Assembly (NCBI GenBank): GCA_004335635.1 | Contig: QAXH01006451.1 | Location: 1-64,000 of the forward strand | Length of the DNA: 64,000 nucleotides | From: Chloromonas sp. AAM2 | Lineage: Eukaryota; Chlorophyta; Chlorophyceae; Chlamydomonadales; Chlamydomonadaceae | Direction: 5' to 3' | The notes under the pieces: model-generated | The model's database searches: none | What the model was told of the DNA's origin: nothing | The model's input: the letters and a program-made list of their open reading frames with translations, nothing else | Part shown: positions 24,701 through 36,574 of the stretch, in pieces | Layout: the number at the start of each line of letters is the position of its first letter | Numbering within the stretch: the first letter of the stretch is position 1 | Program-made: the position numbers and the translations under genes

Positions 24701-27700
24701 GGCCGCCTTGGGTGGATTCAATCTCCTACATGAACACTGACTGAAGGTCTGGCGGTGAACATGGTGGTCATGCAATCCATGGCATAATGTTGCGGTATGA
24801 ACAGTTGTTGCTGTTGCAAACCATCATGGCATGTTGGCACAGCCGGTGCTCCCAGCCAGAAGTTTGTGTTGTCAAACCACCACTGTTGATGATTGTGAAA
24901 TCAGTGTGAATGCGGGCCATCACCTAGTTGGTTGAGCCGGACCACCCACCCCTGGTGCCTTGTGCTGTGTGGCCGCCCACAGCCCCTGCAGCAGCGCGGT
25001 GGCCTGGTCAGGGTAGGCCCGCGCATCCAAGTGGCCAGCGCCCAGGAACGATACCCATGCAGCCGCAGCTACGGGGTGCTCGGGCAAGCGGGGCAACAGG
25101 CGGGCTACAACCTGTGGGGCAGGCCATGCAGGACAATGATGGCGACACGTGGGCGCCCGTGGCCTGTACATACCTACTAGACCAAACATGTGCATGGGGA
25201 AGAAATAGATCACGCAGGCAGTGAAGCTCGGTACAGTTGCCGATCCATATCGCCGTGCGCACAAGTGTCCGACTCAGGAGCAGTGATGCAGGAGCCTGGC
25301 AGTCAGTGCAGCTGCTGCGATAACGCGTCTCTTTCCTTCACCTTCCATGCCTTGTAGAAGTCCAGCAGGTCCGTGTCGCACAGCCTGAACAGCGCCCTTA
25401 GGCCCAGCGCCTGGATGGCAGGGCTGGAGTCCTGGAGGAACTCCTGAACACACGCCAGACACCATCCTTGGTTGATATGCAATCCGTGTACGCTATCAAG
25501 AGCTGGACAAGCTTGGACAGGCCTGCCATGATCACTCCAACAGCGTGTCAGTAGCATGCAAGCAGGCAGCAAGCCATGCCCGTCTTGCTTTGCCAAGTGC
25601 TCCAGCGTAGCGTTGCGCCCACACGCCATCATGATGCCCGAGCGATTAAACTCAGTGTGGACATGCTTTTGCATCTCCACATTGCCCGTCACACCATTAC
25701 CCGGAAATCAAGCCTGTGCTCTGCCCCTGTGTGTGCGCTACCTGGCATGCCGACACGAGGTCCAGTCCCTTCTGCGGGTCCCTATCGCACACGGACACCA
25801 CCAGTCCCGCACGTGTCAGGCGCAGGGGCAGCGAAGGTAGCGGGGTGCCGGGCGCAACATACCCCAGCAGTGCTGCCTCGGCAGCCGCCCAGCCCTGGCC
25901 TGCACAGGACACCAACACACCGTGAGCCAACACACACACGCGCGTGCAAACCTCCTCATGCACAACTGAAACGTGCGACACGGCTGAGGCGCAACGTGAA
26001 CGATGGCAGCATGGCACTCAAACATTTGCGGCATGCCAACAGTTGTAACATTTGCAGCCAGGCCCAGGTGCTCCAGACTATGGACCCACCTGTGGTGACC
26101 CAGGACTGAACCACAACGCGCAGGGCTAGGCAGCGCAGCACCAGCGGGGCGGTTGGCGCCTGCAGCGGCTGCAGTGCCCGCACCACCAGGGGCGCAGCGG
26201 GAGGGTGTGCGAGCATGCGGCCCAGCAGCCCCGCAAACCCTGCACAGACTGCCGCGTGGCCCGCTGCCAAAGCCGCGCCCGCAGGCGCTTTGGAAGAGGC
26301 CTGACGGAGGCAGAAGAGCGTGACGGGAAGCAGTGGCAGGCTAGCGGCCGGCAGGAGTCCGAGCAATGTGTGTGCTGCAGATACTGCTGCCAGGGCCACG
26401 TCTGGATGTGGCGAAGCCAGCAGTGAGGAGAGCACCATACCCACTGCGGGATGCAGCTCCTGCATTGCCCATGGTGCTGATGACGCCCCGTCAGTGCCGC
26501 TAGTCTGTGCGGGGCGGGAGCCGAGAAGGGAGGCAACTGAAGCCGACCGAGCGGCCTGCCTGACCAACCCCTGGGCCTGCAGCCAACCACCACCCAGAGC
26601 GGACAGCCATTCTATTGCCTGTGCTGACCCAGACGTGGGTATCTGCTGTTCTTGGACACGTAAGCTAAGTGTGGGGTGGGTGGGAGGCGTGCATTCAAAG
26701 GTAGCCAGAAGGTGGCGGGCGTGTTGAAGAAGGCACAGGTCTGGGCATGATATGCTGAGCAGCGATGTCTGCAATGCAGGTATTGTGGGTAGGGATGGGG
26801 TGGGCGCGTGATGCAGTAGGTGTTTGAGGCGTGAGAGGATCTGGGCTGACCAGGAGCGGGTAGTGGGAGCACTGCCGTAAGCCAGGGCGCGCAAGGTGGG
26901 GTAGAGGGCAAGCATCAAGTCCACTGCGGAGCCAGCACAGGCTGCTTTTCCTGAGGTTGGCTGCTGCTGTGAGGTGGGCTCAAGCGAGTTATGCAGAAGC
27001 ATGAGAGCGAGGTCTTGCGCCTGCAGCAATACGCACACCACCTCAGAGCGCAGGCTGACACTGACTGACAGAGGTTGGATTTTCTGACGTATGTAAACAG
27101 AGGAACGAGTGCAGCACACGTTCCTGTCAAGCGAGCATGTCAGCCCAGCGAGGCCGTACAGCGCGCTGTACAGCAAGCCCATGCCATACGCAAGCCATGT
27201 GCACACAACTTGTACCATGAACATGCTGTGCATATCAAGGCTTGTTATCGGCGCAGCAGGCAGGCATACCTTTCCAGCGGCTTGTGTGCACAGCAGTGCT
27301 AAGTCTGGCAGCCTCTTGGCCAGAGCTTCAGGGGGCGCAAGCACTGCCAGCCGTGCTAAGCCTGCCAGCACACTCCGACTGCAGGACGGGTCGGCGGCTC
27401 CCGTCGCCTGCGGGCCCGCGCCTCCGCCCGGCAAGGGCCCGACCAGGACCATGTGGCCTGCCTCCCAGCATACATTAATCAGTACCTCAACTGCTTGTGA
27501 AGTGAGTGAGGCTGACTCAGAGTTCTGCTGTGCCGACATGACTCCACTGGAAAGGTGTCTTTTGGTGCTGCCAGGCGGTAGTAGTGTCTGGCTGAACTCT
27601 TTGTGGCTGGCTGTCACGTGCTCTAGCAGATCCACCAGATCACCTACTTGCTGGGCCAGCCAGCATCTGCAGTGCACATGACAGGCTGTTGCCATGACAC

Positions 27701-29354
27701 ATTCCGGGCAGGCAAGCTGTCTATCAGGCAACACAGGCATTGCATAACAACACCTTCTAAAAGTACGGAATGTTGGGCACACCACATGCCACACACACAG
27801 CAGCTGTGTCGGTTAATTGCCATTCAAGCATTCCCCCTTCTAACAGCAATGGCACCCATGTCACCACAACTACATTGAAGAAATGCGCTACCCTGGCTTC
27901 CCTTGATGCCAGCCTGACTGTAGCATGCGCAATGGCGTTTGTGCAAGCAATCAGCTTTACCCACCTATCTTCAGGACTTTCCAATACGCAGCCCCGCAGT
28001 GTGCCCAGTAGGAGATGCACCACAGGGCCCCCGTACTGATCTGGGCAGTTGCATGCCAACCGCATCAACTGTGACAAAGCCAATGATCGCAGCGCTGCGC
28101 TCGAAGCTGCCGCCCCTGCACTGCCTGTACTGCTGGTGTGCGCCTGCACAGGGTGATGGCAATAGCATGACATCACGCCTGGTTTCAACCGCTAGCCAAG
28201 AGTGTCCAGTGGATAGTTAAACCAGAAGCACGACTCTGGCAATAGCAGTACGCCGTGCTGACATGTCGAGGCAGAGCTAATCCATAGTGCAGCTTACAAT
28301 ACCACACCTGCCGCAACACAAAGGCAAAGAAAGGCTCCAGTGCAGCCCAGCAGGCCACGTGTGCACCAATACTGGCTGGAGCTTGTGAAAGTGCTGCTTG
28401 CCTCAGTGCCTGCATGCTGCCCAGCACAATGCCAGTGCCGCACTCAGGCTGCAGCAGCCATGCATTGGCCAAAGGGTGCGCAGCCCAGCGGGTGCTGCCG
28501 GGATGGTCCTGCTTCGTGCTACTGCTGCTGGTGCTGCTGGTGCTGGGTGGAGGGTTTGCCTGGCACAGGAGCGAGGCCAGGGTGTGGCCTAGGATGGCCG
28601 CAGTGCCGGGGCCGCTGGCAGGTAGCACTGCCAGTGCGAGCTCCAGGGCTGCCGCCAGCGACAGCTTACCTGTCACACCAAGCACGGGTCACACCTGGTA
28701 AGTGCGATTTGTTCTGTGTGCGGTGGATTGGTTTGTGTGCATATGGGTGTGGGTGGGTGGGTTTGTGGGCACGTGACTGAACTGCGCTGCTGTCCAGATG
28801 TCCACGTTGGAGACCAGTTAAGGCGGAGGCAGACTTACCGGCAGCAACTCCCTGGCACAGCTTGTCTGCCCCTGCTTGCGCAACATCCTGCGGGAGATGG
28901 GTCACAGCCGGGTTGATATGCAAGATCTGCACACATAGCTGCATGGCCTGAACCAATTCTGGTCCTTCACAGGGCAGGGACCTGACGATGTGTGGGTGCA
29001 GTGCACATGTCGCAGGGATTGTCACAGCATTGCGCTTTGATCATTGTTAATGGTTTTAGGTTGGTTTGAGTGTTATGTCTTCACATTGAGTGTTCGTGCG
29101 GTAGCTGCGTGTACAAGGTCAGCAAAAGCCACATGAGAGACGTCGCACTGTTCACGTTTTCTACTACTTATAACGCCTGAATGACTTACTGGGACAGTAT
29201 GTGCTACACACAGCTTGACAGCATCAAGCTGTTCTGTGGTCAAGGATCCTGGTTTGGAGAAGGCTAGATGCAGGACCGCTGCGGCTGACTGCAGGGCTGT
29301 GATGCCATTGCTGGACCCCTCCAACCGTTTGATGGCAGCTGAAAGGTCCATCAT
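18785..29354 (-). CDS. RST1/focadhesin-like giant HEAT-repeat protein
   Basis: The first exon (29354-29190) starts with Met and ends at CCA/GTAAGTC. Later exons lie near 29040-28840, 28665-28310, 28160-27990, 27660-26110, 25950-25742, 25440-25350, 25230-24960, 24636-24130, 23870-23704 and 23400-23170; then comes one unbroken exon of about 1020 codons (about 22935-19880), one at about 19767-19411 and a last one ending at 18785. Much of the product is alpha-helical and Ala/Leu-rich, as expected of HEAT repeats. The diagnostic block is DRDPQKGLDLVS, then IQALGLRALFRLCDTDLLDF, then YKAWK, matching the DUF3730 region of Arabidopsis RST1 and human focadhesin in order and spacing. RST1 links the cytosolic RNA exosome to the Ski complex and protects transcripts from siRNA production. 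At well over 2,000 residues it exceeds RST1 and FOCAD (about 1,800). Boundaries are approximate and the final exon is inferred from phase alone. Confidence 0.8.
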
Positions 29355-29640
29355 GCATGCACTGGACGTGCATCACATCACCTGATGCTCACTATGACTC
29401 GTGGACTGGCATGTTCCTCATTACTGGTGATTGATCATGCAGATCAGCACACACACATATGCGTCCCATGCATCATATGCCATGTGGAGCACGTGATGAT
29501 GGGAGGGAGGGGGGGCCGACAGCCACATCGCGTCTTGCGCGCTCCGTACATCAGTCTCAAGGGCCAGCTGCAATCGCAGACGCACGACTAGTGGCACGGC
29601 AGGTGTTGAAAACCCGTACTTTCCATACCGCTTCCACGCA
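29355..29640. promoter_or_regulatory. Shared 5' region of RST1 (-) and SirB (+)
   Basis: The two start codons face away from each other across 286 bp, so this interval must hold both 5' UTRs and at least the core promoters. I see no clear TATA box. It includes a short GGGAGGGAGGGGGG run near 29500. Confidence 0.5.
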
Positions 29641-31252
29641 ATGGCAAGCATTGGCAAGTGCCGCATGCATTCCAGGGCCACAGGCCACCACAATGTACCA
29701 TGCGTGTATCAGGCTAGCAGAATAACGCTGTCTGCGAGGAACCCTAGCCCGCCATGTCAGGGCCAAGGCACACGGGGTGCGTGCTGGCATGCGCGTTGCG
29801 GCCATACTAAAGCGCATTCCCCATCAGCAGAACATCGGCGCCGGGTTGCCGTGAGCGCTGGAGACACAGGAAGTGAAGGGAGTCAACATGTGGGCGTGGT
29901 CATCGTGGACCATGGATCTAAAAGGCCCGCCTCAAATGACATGCTGGTAAGTCGATGGCGCCATGACGGATGCAGCAAACTTGACTCCATGCCTTCGGAT
30001 AGTAGACATGGTAGCTTGTCCTTGCACAAATAATTACAAAGGTTGATGTGGCACCCCAACAGCCAATCATTGACACACAGATGTGCATCACAGTCTTCAG
30101 TCATTACAGAGTGGTACTGCATTATAATGCCTCACTATGACTAATTTTGTTGTGTAGGTCGAATTTGGGCAGCTGTACCAGCAAGTCACGGGCGCAGCCA
30201 TTGTTGAGATTGCACACATGGAAATCGCAGAGCCGACCATCGAACAAGCAGTTGGTGCGTGAACAACTTAAAGAAAACTTGTGGGTTTGCTGCTTGCATC
30301 GTCAATCGCTTGCGCCAGACCAAGCTAATGGCTTGTCCCCCAAGATGAAAACAGCCAAGGCGGTCAGGCCAGTGCTTGTATCATTGATAATGTGATTCGC
30401 AGCATTTCTTAAGTCTTTGGGATTCCCCGCAGCTACGACCACATCTTGCAACTGAACTGTTGTATTGGAATGGTCTCTGCAGGCAAGTGCATTGCAGCTG
30501 GTGCTACAAAAGTCGTCATTGCTCCTTACTTCCTGTCAAAAGGCAGGCACATCCAGGTTAGTGTGAGCAGACATTTTAGACGCACCATGGTTATTTGAGC
30601 CAGCTGCCGGGCAAGTCAGGACCATCTGCTTATGCATGTACTGAACACCTGCAGTGATAATAAAAGCTTGCCTTGACACCATGTACTGAAGGACCATTGC
30701 CTGGCCAGCACAAACTGCCTTGCTTCTGCACAGGACGACATTCCAGCACTTGTTGAAGAGGCCAAGGCAAAACATGGTGTTGAGTGCCTAATTGCTGGGC
30801 CAATCGGTGAGTTGTAGTTCGAGGTTTGACCGGAGGTTGTCGTCACACTGCACCTTATGGCCTCAACATGGGCCTGCCAACATATGTCCCTGCCTCCGTT
30901 GCCCAGTGTATGCATGCTTGTTGCCGTCTCGGGCGCCCCCCAAAAGCCTGCGTGCAGGATCCCTCCTGGGTTTTCTTCCTGGGTTTTACAGCCGCTTGTT
31001 GACGCGAAACGCTCACCAACCTGTCATGGGATGATGCAATGGGATGACATCATCATGACATCAATGAAAGCGGCACCACACTGGCCGCTGTTTCATGACA
31101 TCCAGCTGAAACCCGGAGCAGAGAAGGGACCAGAGCACTGAGTAACACAAGACTGACCGTCTTTGCTCGCTGCAGGTGTGGACCCCCTCATGGCACAGCT
31201 CATCCAGAACCGGGTAGAGGCAGCACTGCAGTCAACTCAGGTCCCGGCCTGA
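29641..31252 (+). CDS. SIRB: Sirohydrochlorin ferrochelatase (SirB/CbiX family), plastid-targeted
   Basis: Five exons in phase (29641-29946, 30158-30254, 30483-30556, 30734-30806, 31176-31252) give 208 residues. The first ~75 are rich in Arg, Ser and His with few acidic residues, as in a chloroplast transit peptide. The mature part begins VGVVIVDHGSKRP, the N-terminal motif with the metal-coordinating His. It continues with IVEIAHMEIAEPTIEQAV (second conserved His), ATKVVIAPYFLSKGRHI and GVDPLMAQLIQNRVEAAL. This enzyme inserts Fe(II) into sirohydrochlorin to make siroheme, the cofactor of nitrite and sulfite reductases. Its length is close to that of Arabidopsis SirB. Candidate TGTAA polyadenylation motifs follow at 31310 and 31328, the second one at the edge of a MITE. 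Confidence 0.92.
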
Positions 31253-31328
31253 TTGGGAGAACAACAGGGGATTGTGACTTGTGATCGCACAATTGGGACA
31301 GACGTGCGGTGTAAAGTGTGCTGTGCGT

Positions 31329-31722
31329 GTAAAAGAAGTTTGCCAGTTCTGGGACAATTTGATAGGTTCATCTGGTGACTGTTCGTGTGTCCTGTTGTAT
31401 TGNNNNNNNNNNNNNNNNNNNNNNNNNNNNNNNNNNNNNNNNNNNNNNNNNNNNNNNNNNNNNNNNNNNNNNNNNNNNNNNNNNNNNNNNNNNNNNNNNN
31501 NNNNNNNNNNNNNNNNNNNNNNNNNNNNNNNNNNNNNNNNNNNNNNNNNNNNNNNNNNNNNNNNNNNNNNNNNNNNNNNNNNNNNNNNNNNNNNNNNNNN
31601 NNNNNNNNNNNNNNNNNNNNNNNNNNNNNNNNNNNNNNNNNNNNNNNCTGACACGCAATGGTTGCTGGCGGTAATACAGACCAATTCACACAAACTGTCC
31701 CAGAACTGGCAAACTTCTTTTT
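31329..31722. mobile_element. MITE copy interrupted by an assembly gap
   Basis: The left terminus (31329-31360, plus orientation) and right terminus (31693-31722, minus) carry the same repeat, core GTTTGCCAGTTCTGGGACA. Between them lies a run of 245 N at 31403-31647. Sequence just inside the right end (31650-31690) matches the inside of the 2557 copy. The gap probably reflects unresolved repeat or hairpin sequence. The copy sits 76 bp past the SirB stop. Confidence 0.75.
31403..31647. other. Assembly gap (245 N)
   Basis: A run of undetermined bases. Open frames reported across it are meaningless. Confidence 1.
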
Positions 31723-31921
31723 AAAATTTTTCTTGTGCTGTGCGTTTTATTTATTTGCTTGGATTTATTCATCCGCTGAGTGAGTTGTATGTGTTATCGA
31801 TGTGTGTCCCGACCGAACGTGTAAGCCACTCTGTATGCAGTATCGTGCAGCTTGTGTCCTTTTCACAGCCCGGCTTGCTGGGTGATGGCTGCACGATTTG
31901 AATTTGAGTTTCAACTGAAAA

Positions 31922-34900
31922 ATGTCAGTCGCGATGTCTGAGTCGCCGCTGCCGCCAGCAGTATCGGATCTACACAGCCCTCCCAGGTGTTTCAGCCGCA
32001 ACGCAATGGAAACACGCATTTCTGGTGGAAGCGTGCCTGTCTTGCGCGGGCCGGAAGGTCAGAGTGATCTTTCGGCGATCGGCAAGCTCGCCCGCCGCGT
32101 GTCTGGCTTGACAGCCGCGTTAGACGAGGCCGTCCGACAGCGTGATGATACGCAGCGCCTGTTGCACGAGGAGAAAAAGGCAAGGCAGGTCAGCGAAGAT
32201 GCGCTTCTGAAGCTTCGCGCCACGCAGCGCAGCACAGCTGCGTCGCATGAAGACCAAGTCTCAAACCTTCAAGCTCAGGTGCGAGCCGGGACCAGAACCG
32301 CAGACAACCCTGCATGCGCCTCTTCTAGCTGGCCTCTTGGCTGCAGTGCCGAGCAGAAGCATTGCTAGGCTCTTCACGCATGGACAATGCCCGTACTGCA
32401 GACTGTTCACAACATGCATGCGCACTCGCAGTTGGCTGCCGCTGCCAGCGTTCAGGCTGAGGCCGCCCGGCAGTTAGAGGCGCGCAAGGCTGAATTGCAA
32501 CAATTGGTGGCAAGCAGGTGCGCCCATGCTTGCATGGTGACATGATGCACACTCCTACCTCCATACACCTCTAGGCAGAACTGGAAGCACTTCACTGCTG
32601 GGAGTTGGGTATAAATGCAGTGCCATTCCTCATGGACGTTCAGGGACGAGAGCAGCGCCAGTCTGCGTCAGCAGATTTCCAGCCTACAAGCTTCACTGAC
32701 AGCTGCCACCAGCAATGCTGAGTCAACCAGGCAGGTGCAGACGCAGCAGGCTGCATTGCTAGAGACGCTGGAGGCGGAACTCGCTTTCTTGGAAAAGCAG
32801 GTGTGAATAACCGCATTGCTATCGAGATGCTCGACCAGTGCTACCACTGCTACAGTCGTTGGCACCATGCATAGGCAGCTCAACTTGACATGGTCATGAT
32901 GACTAATGATCATATTGGTTTGCCTGACACGGTCACAAGCATGGTCGTTCGTCAGTGCCATCCCAAGCGATCTGGCTACAGGTGGTCCAGGCCCAGGCAT
33001 CCCTCGCAATACAGCAGGAGGCATTCAGGAGCCACTCCGAGTCCGTCAACAGGGACCTAAGCCACCAAGAGCAGCTAGTGGAGCGGCTGCAAGAACATGA
33101 AGCTGCACTGGCTGATGCACAAACGGTGGGAACGGGATCCTAGACAGCTGTTCATTTGCCTGCCACCAGCAACACACCACGCCAAGTTGTCCTTTTCGAC
33201 CAACCTGTCATGGGTGAACATCACTAGTACTCAAGCTGCAGCTTCTTCTTGTCCGTGAGCTCTGTCTGCTCTCGCATTCTTCCATGCAGAAGCTTGTTGA
33301 TTGTGAACGTGCGGCGCGTGACCACGAAGCCAAAGCCCAGCAGCTTGAGTCCCAGCTGCATGACACAGCCGCCAAAAGCACCGTGGCTGAGGAGCATGCG
33401 GCGCAGGCACAGGAGCAGCTCACAGACACACTGCAAGTGGGTGGGACCAGATGCAACCCATCAACTCAAGTGTGACGCGTGCAATGCAAGACCACAAACC
33501 TGGCATTTCCACAACGCAAAGACAACAGAAACGCGTAATTGTAGGGCGGATCACTGTTTAGTATCTTGGCAGCTGCTCGCAATTGCAATGACGTACCAGT
33601 GACGCATTGATGTGCTGGAAGTTTGGGCAAGGGCACCCTGTATGGCTATAATCAACTATTGACCCAGTACCTGCATGTTTGTGCAGGACAAGGAGCGTTT
33701 GACTTCACTGCTTGTGGCCAGTGAAAGTGCACTGTCGCACACACGAACTGCAATGCAGCAGCACACATCAGCGCTCAGCACCATGATGCAGCAGCAACAA
33801 CAACTGCGGCAACAGCTTGAACAAGCACAGCAAGAGCTACAGCAGCTGACGGAACAGCAGCAGCAGGGGCATGAACAGCAAAAGCAGCAGCAGCAGGAGC
33901 GAGAGCAGCGGGAGCAGCAGCTGAAGGACGAGTTGCAGCAGGCACAAGAGAAACATGAGCGGCAGCAAGGGGAGCAGCAAGTGCGGGAGCAGCAGCTACG
34001 GGACCAGCTGCAGCGGGAGACTGAGCGGTGCAGCCAGCAGCAGCGGAAGCTAGAGCAGCTGGAGCAGCAACTACTAGAACAGCAGCAGAGCAGGCTGGAA
34101 CAGGAGGAGCAGAGGTGCAAGGAGCAGCCAAAGCAACAGCAGCAGGACGTTGGGGATCAGCAGCGTGCTTTCCAGTCTTCAGCACGGGGTTTGGATGGGA
34201 ACACAAGTACCAACCCTGCTCCACCATCCAGGGTTCATGCAGAGACAACCCGCCAGACGCCTGCCCTGCCGTCAAAGCGCACAGCACAGGACGTCCCAGT
34301 GCCTACGGTTCAGGGCACCAACACGGTTCATGGTGTGCCTGCACAATGCAGCGTGTTGGACAAAGCCACCCACGACGTACAACAGCGCAAACGAGCCTGC
34401 CTGGCAAAGCCCATTGATGATGTTGCTCCCCAGTTGCCGGTCCAGCAGCCTACTCCTATCAAGAACAGAGGCCTGGTGCATAAGTTGGAAGCAGATGACG
34501 AGATACAGTCCTTGCCCACAACTCCAGACGAGAACGCGGATGGCAACCCGTCTCCTATAATGTCTCCAAGCAGTACCAAGACCAGTGCTGCACCTGGGGT
34601 GGCAGCAACGTCTCACAGGGAGGCCATGAAGGCTGGGCTTGGCCTACGTGACGCTAGCCACTCCACTGCACCAAAGCCGAGCGGTGGCATGACCACTGCG
34701 GCAGCTGGCACCAGCCCGCGCAATCCCAATGCTGGTGACACCAAGCGCAGCAGCATCGGCCAGCCAGCAGCGCAGCAGGACCCACAAACACCCGGCCCAG
34801 GCACCGTGGCTTCAGGGCCAAGTACCAAGTCTACGCCTGTTGGGCTTGCACTGGCTGCCAGTGGCGGCCGCGGCAACAGCGTCACACCCCTGACAAGTAT

Positions 34901-35435
34901 GCCCCACACCCCTGTACTTGAGAGCGGCATGGAATCGCGCACCATGGCAGTCGGATCCGATGCTGTTCCGTCAGGAGGCATGCCACAACAGCTAGGAGCT
35001 GCCTCAGCAGGCCCAAAGACGTCTGCATGGCTGACCCATGGCCCAACCGTCACGCTGCCGTTGTCAGCTGAGCATCCACGAACACGCACGTCACCTCACA
35101 ACGACTTCATCAAGACAACAGTCCCACAGCTACGTGCTGTGTCTGCTGTGGGGCATGTACCTACAGAGGCCCAGCTGCACACTGAGACATCTATGCAGGG
35201 GCAAGGGCCTACAAGCCGGCAGGACGGAAATAAGGCTGACGCGAACGGCTTGCAACAGCCAACTCGGGGAGGTGAAATCACTGGGCACGCAACAGGACTA
35301 ACGGCTGAAAACAACGAGGCTGTGACTGTGCCTGAACGCACAGCACAGGGCAAGGTTCCCGCTGCACGCCAGCCAGACGTGCTTGCGGGGTTGTTCGCTG
35401 CTCTGGGTGATGACAGCTCGGGAGATGATGCATAA
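31922..35435 (+). CDS. Gln-rich coiled-coil protein of unknown function
   Basis: Six exons in phase (31922-32278, 32402-32517, 32644-32800, 32982-33125, 33290-33436, 33687-35435) give 889 residues. From about residue 55 to 460 the protein is a near-continuous coiled coil: heptad-like segments such as RQLEARKAELQQLV and ALLETLEAELAFLEKQ, then a Gln/Glu block (about 340-460) made of QQ, EQ and REQQ units encoded by CAG-type codons. The second half is Pro/Ser/Thr/Gly-rich, probably disordered, and ends in an acidic DDSSGDDA tail. I recognise no catalytic domain or named family. The N-terminal four-exon coil resembles a scaffold, tether or motor-tail type of protein, but that is only by composition. 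A second Met at 31937 is an alternative start. Confidence 0.75.
33780..34150 (+). repeat. CAG-rich coding low-complexity tract
   Basis: Imperfect CAG/GAG/CGG triplets encode the Gln/Glu block of the coiled-coil protein. The antisense frame yields an artefactual Cys/Ser-rich ORF. Confidence 0.85.
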
Positions 35436-36574
35436 TAAGAAGCATTAGGGATAGGGGTGAAACTTGCCATCACCACCTGTACAACACTGCTTGTCCCACT
35501 TGGTATACTTGCCTAAGAGTGTGCCACGCCTGTGTGATGCAGCCTGTCAAGCGGCGTGACTGCTGCGTGTCTGCAGTACCTGTCACTCTTTGTCCTCCAA
35601 GCCGGCTTTTGGGACGGCTAAGTACAGTGTGGCTCAGACTCTTCTTTCCTTGGTGAACATGCGCTTCTGGACAGCAGACCAAGGAGTGTGTTGGCCTGAT
35701 GACCGTTGTCATTGCCGCTGGAACAATGCTGAGTTTGCTGGCCGATCGATCTTAACCAATCTATTGCACGCATGGCCCGAAGTCAACAACACTAGTCATT
35801 GTTGAGACCATTTCATTCATGTTTTTCCAGGTCAGCTGTTTGCATGAACATGTGTGGTGCTGGCAGATGCTGGATGCGCCTTTGAATGTGCTGCAAAACT
35901 GGGTTTCCTGGACAAGCACAACACATGGCAACACAACTAACTAACTAACTCTGTGCAGGCAAGACAAAGCACGTGTTTCTACTTTCTGCCTTCACTTGCA
36001 AGCACAACACTCATGTTTGTACGTACGCGACCCAGACTGCCCCACTCTGTAGTGACCAGCTACTGTCGCTCCGCCTCTTTCCTGGCTGTACCTATAGGTC
36101 CAGTAGGGTGCCATGGTGGTTGAGCAAACCTTGGTCAGGCTTGCGTCTGAACCTGGGCTTCTGGTGCAAAGGTGTCAAGGGCGTCAAAGTGTCAAGGTGT
36201 CAGCACCGGGTTTAGAACCAGCTTTTGCACCTGCACGCTCAGGTCACTGCACCCTCTCTGCTGGCACAGCCGGGTGGGGTGCTGGATTTGTTAACCTGCC
36301 AACCCAAACAGGTTGTCAGATGTAACGAGTGTGGATGTGCAGTGGGGCGGGACTGCACGCCTTGTCTATCAGTGTTCAGCATGTTTTCGGGCATAAACAG
36401 TTGGAGGGGAAAATGTTGTTTGCCAAATCTGGGAAAATTGCATTTCGGACCGAAAGGCGCCCGCAATCTGACGTTTTTTCGGGGGTTCCGTGCATCTCAG
36501 TACGATGTCGTCGCGAGTGCCGCGTCAGCCGCCAAAATTAAAATCTTTGGCCTGCTGAGGAATACACGATAGCG
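35436..36574. other. Intergenic region between tandem genes
   Basis: Both flanking genes are on the plus strand. A diverged match to the MITE terminus (GTTTGCCAAATCTGGGAAAA) occurs near 36416. The last ~150 bp probably holds the 5' UTR of the next gene. I see nothing coding. Confidence 0.4.

Noticed and set aside
31232..31724. Several ORFs spanning the N run
   Set aside because: They translate undetermined bases and have no coding evidence on either side.
33656..34120. Minus-strand Cys/Ser-rich ORF of 154 codons
   Set aside because: It is the antisense of the CAG-rich coding tract in the coiled-coil gene; its composition follows directly from the repeat.
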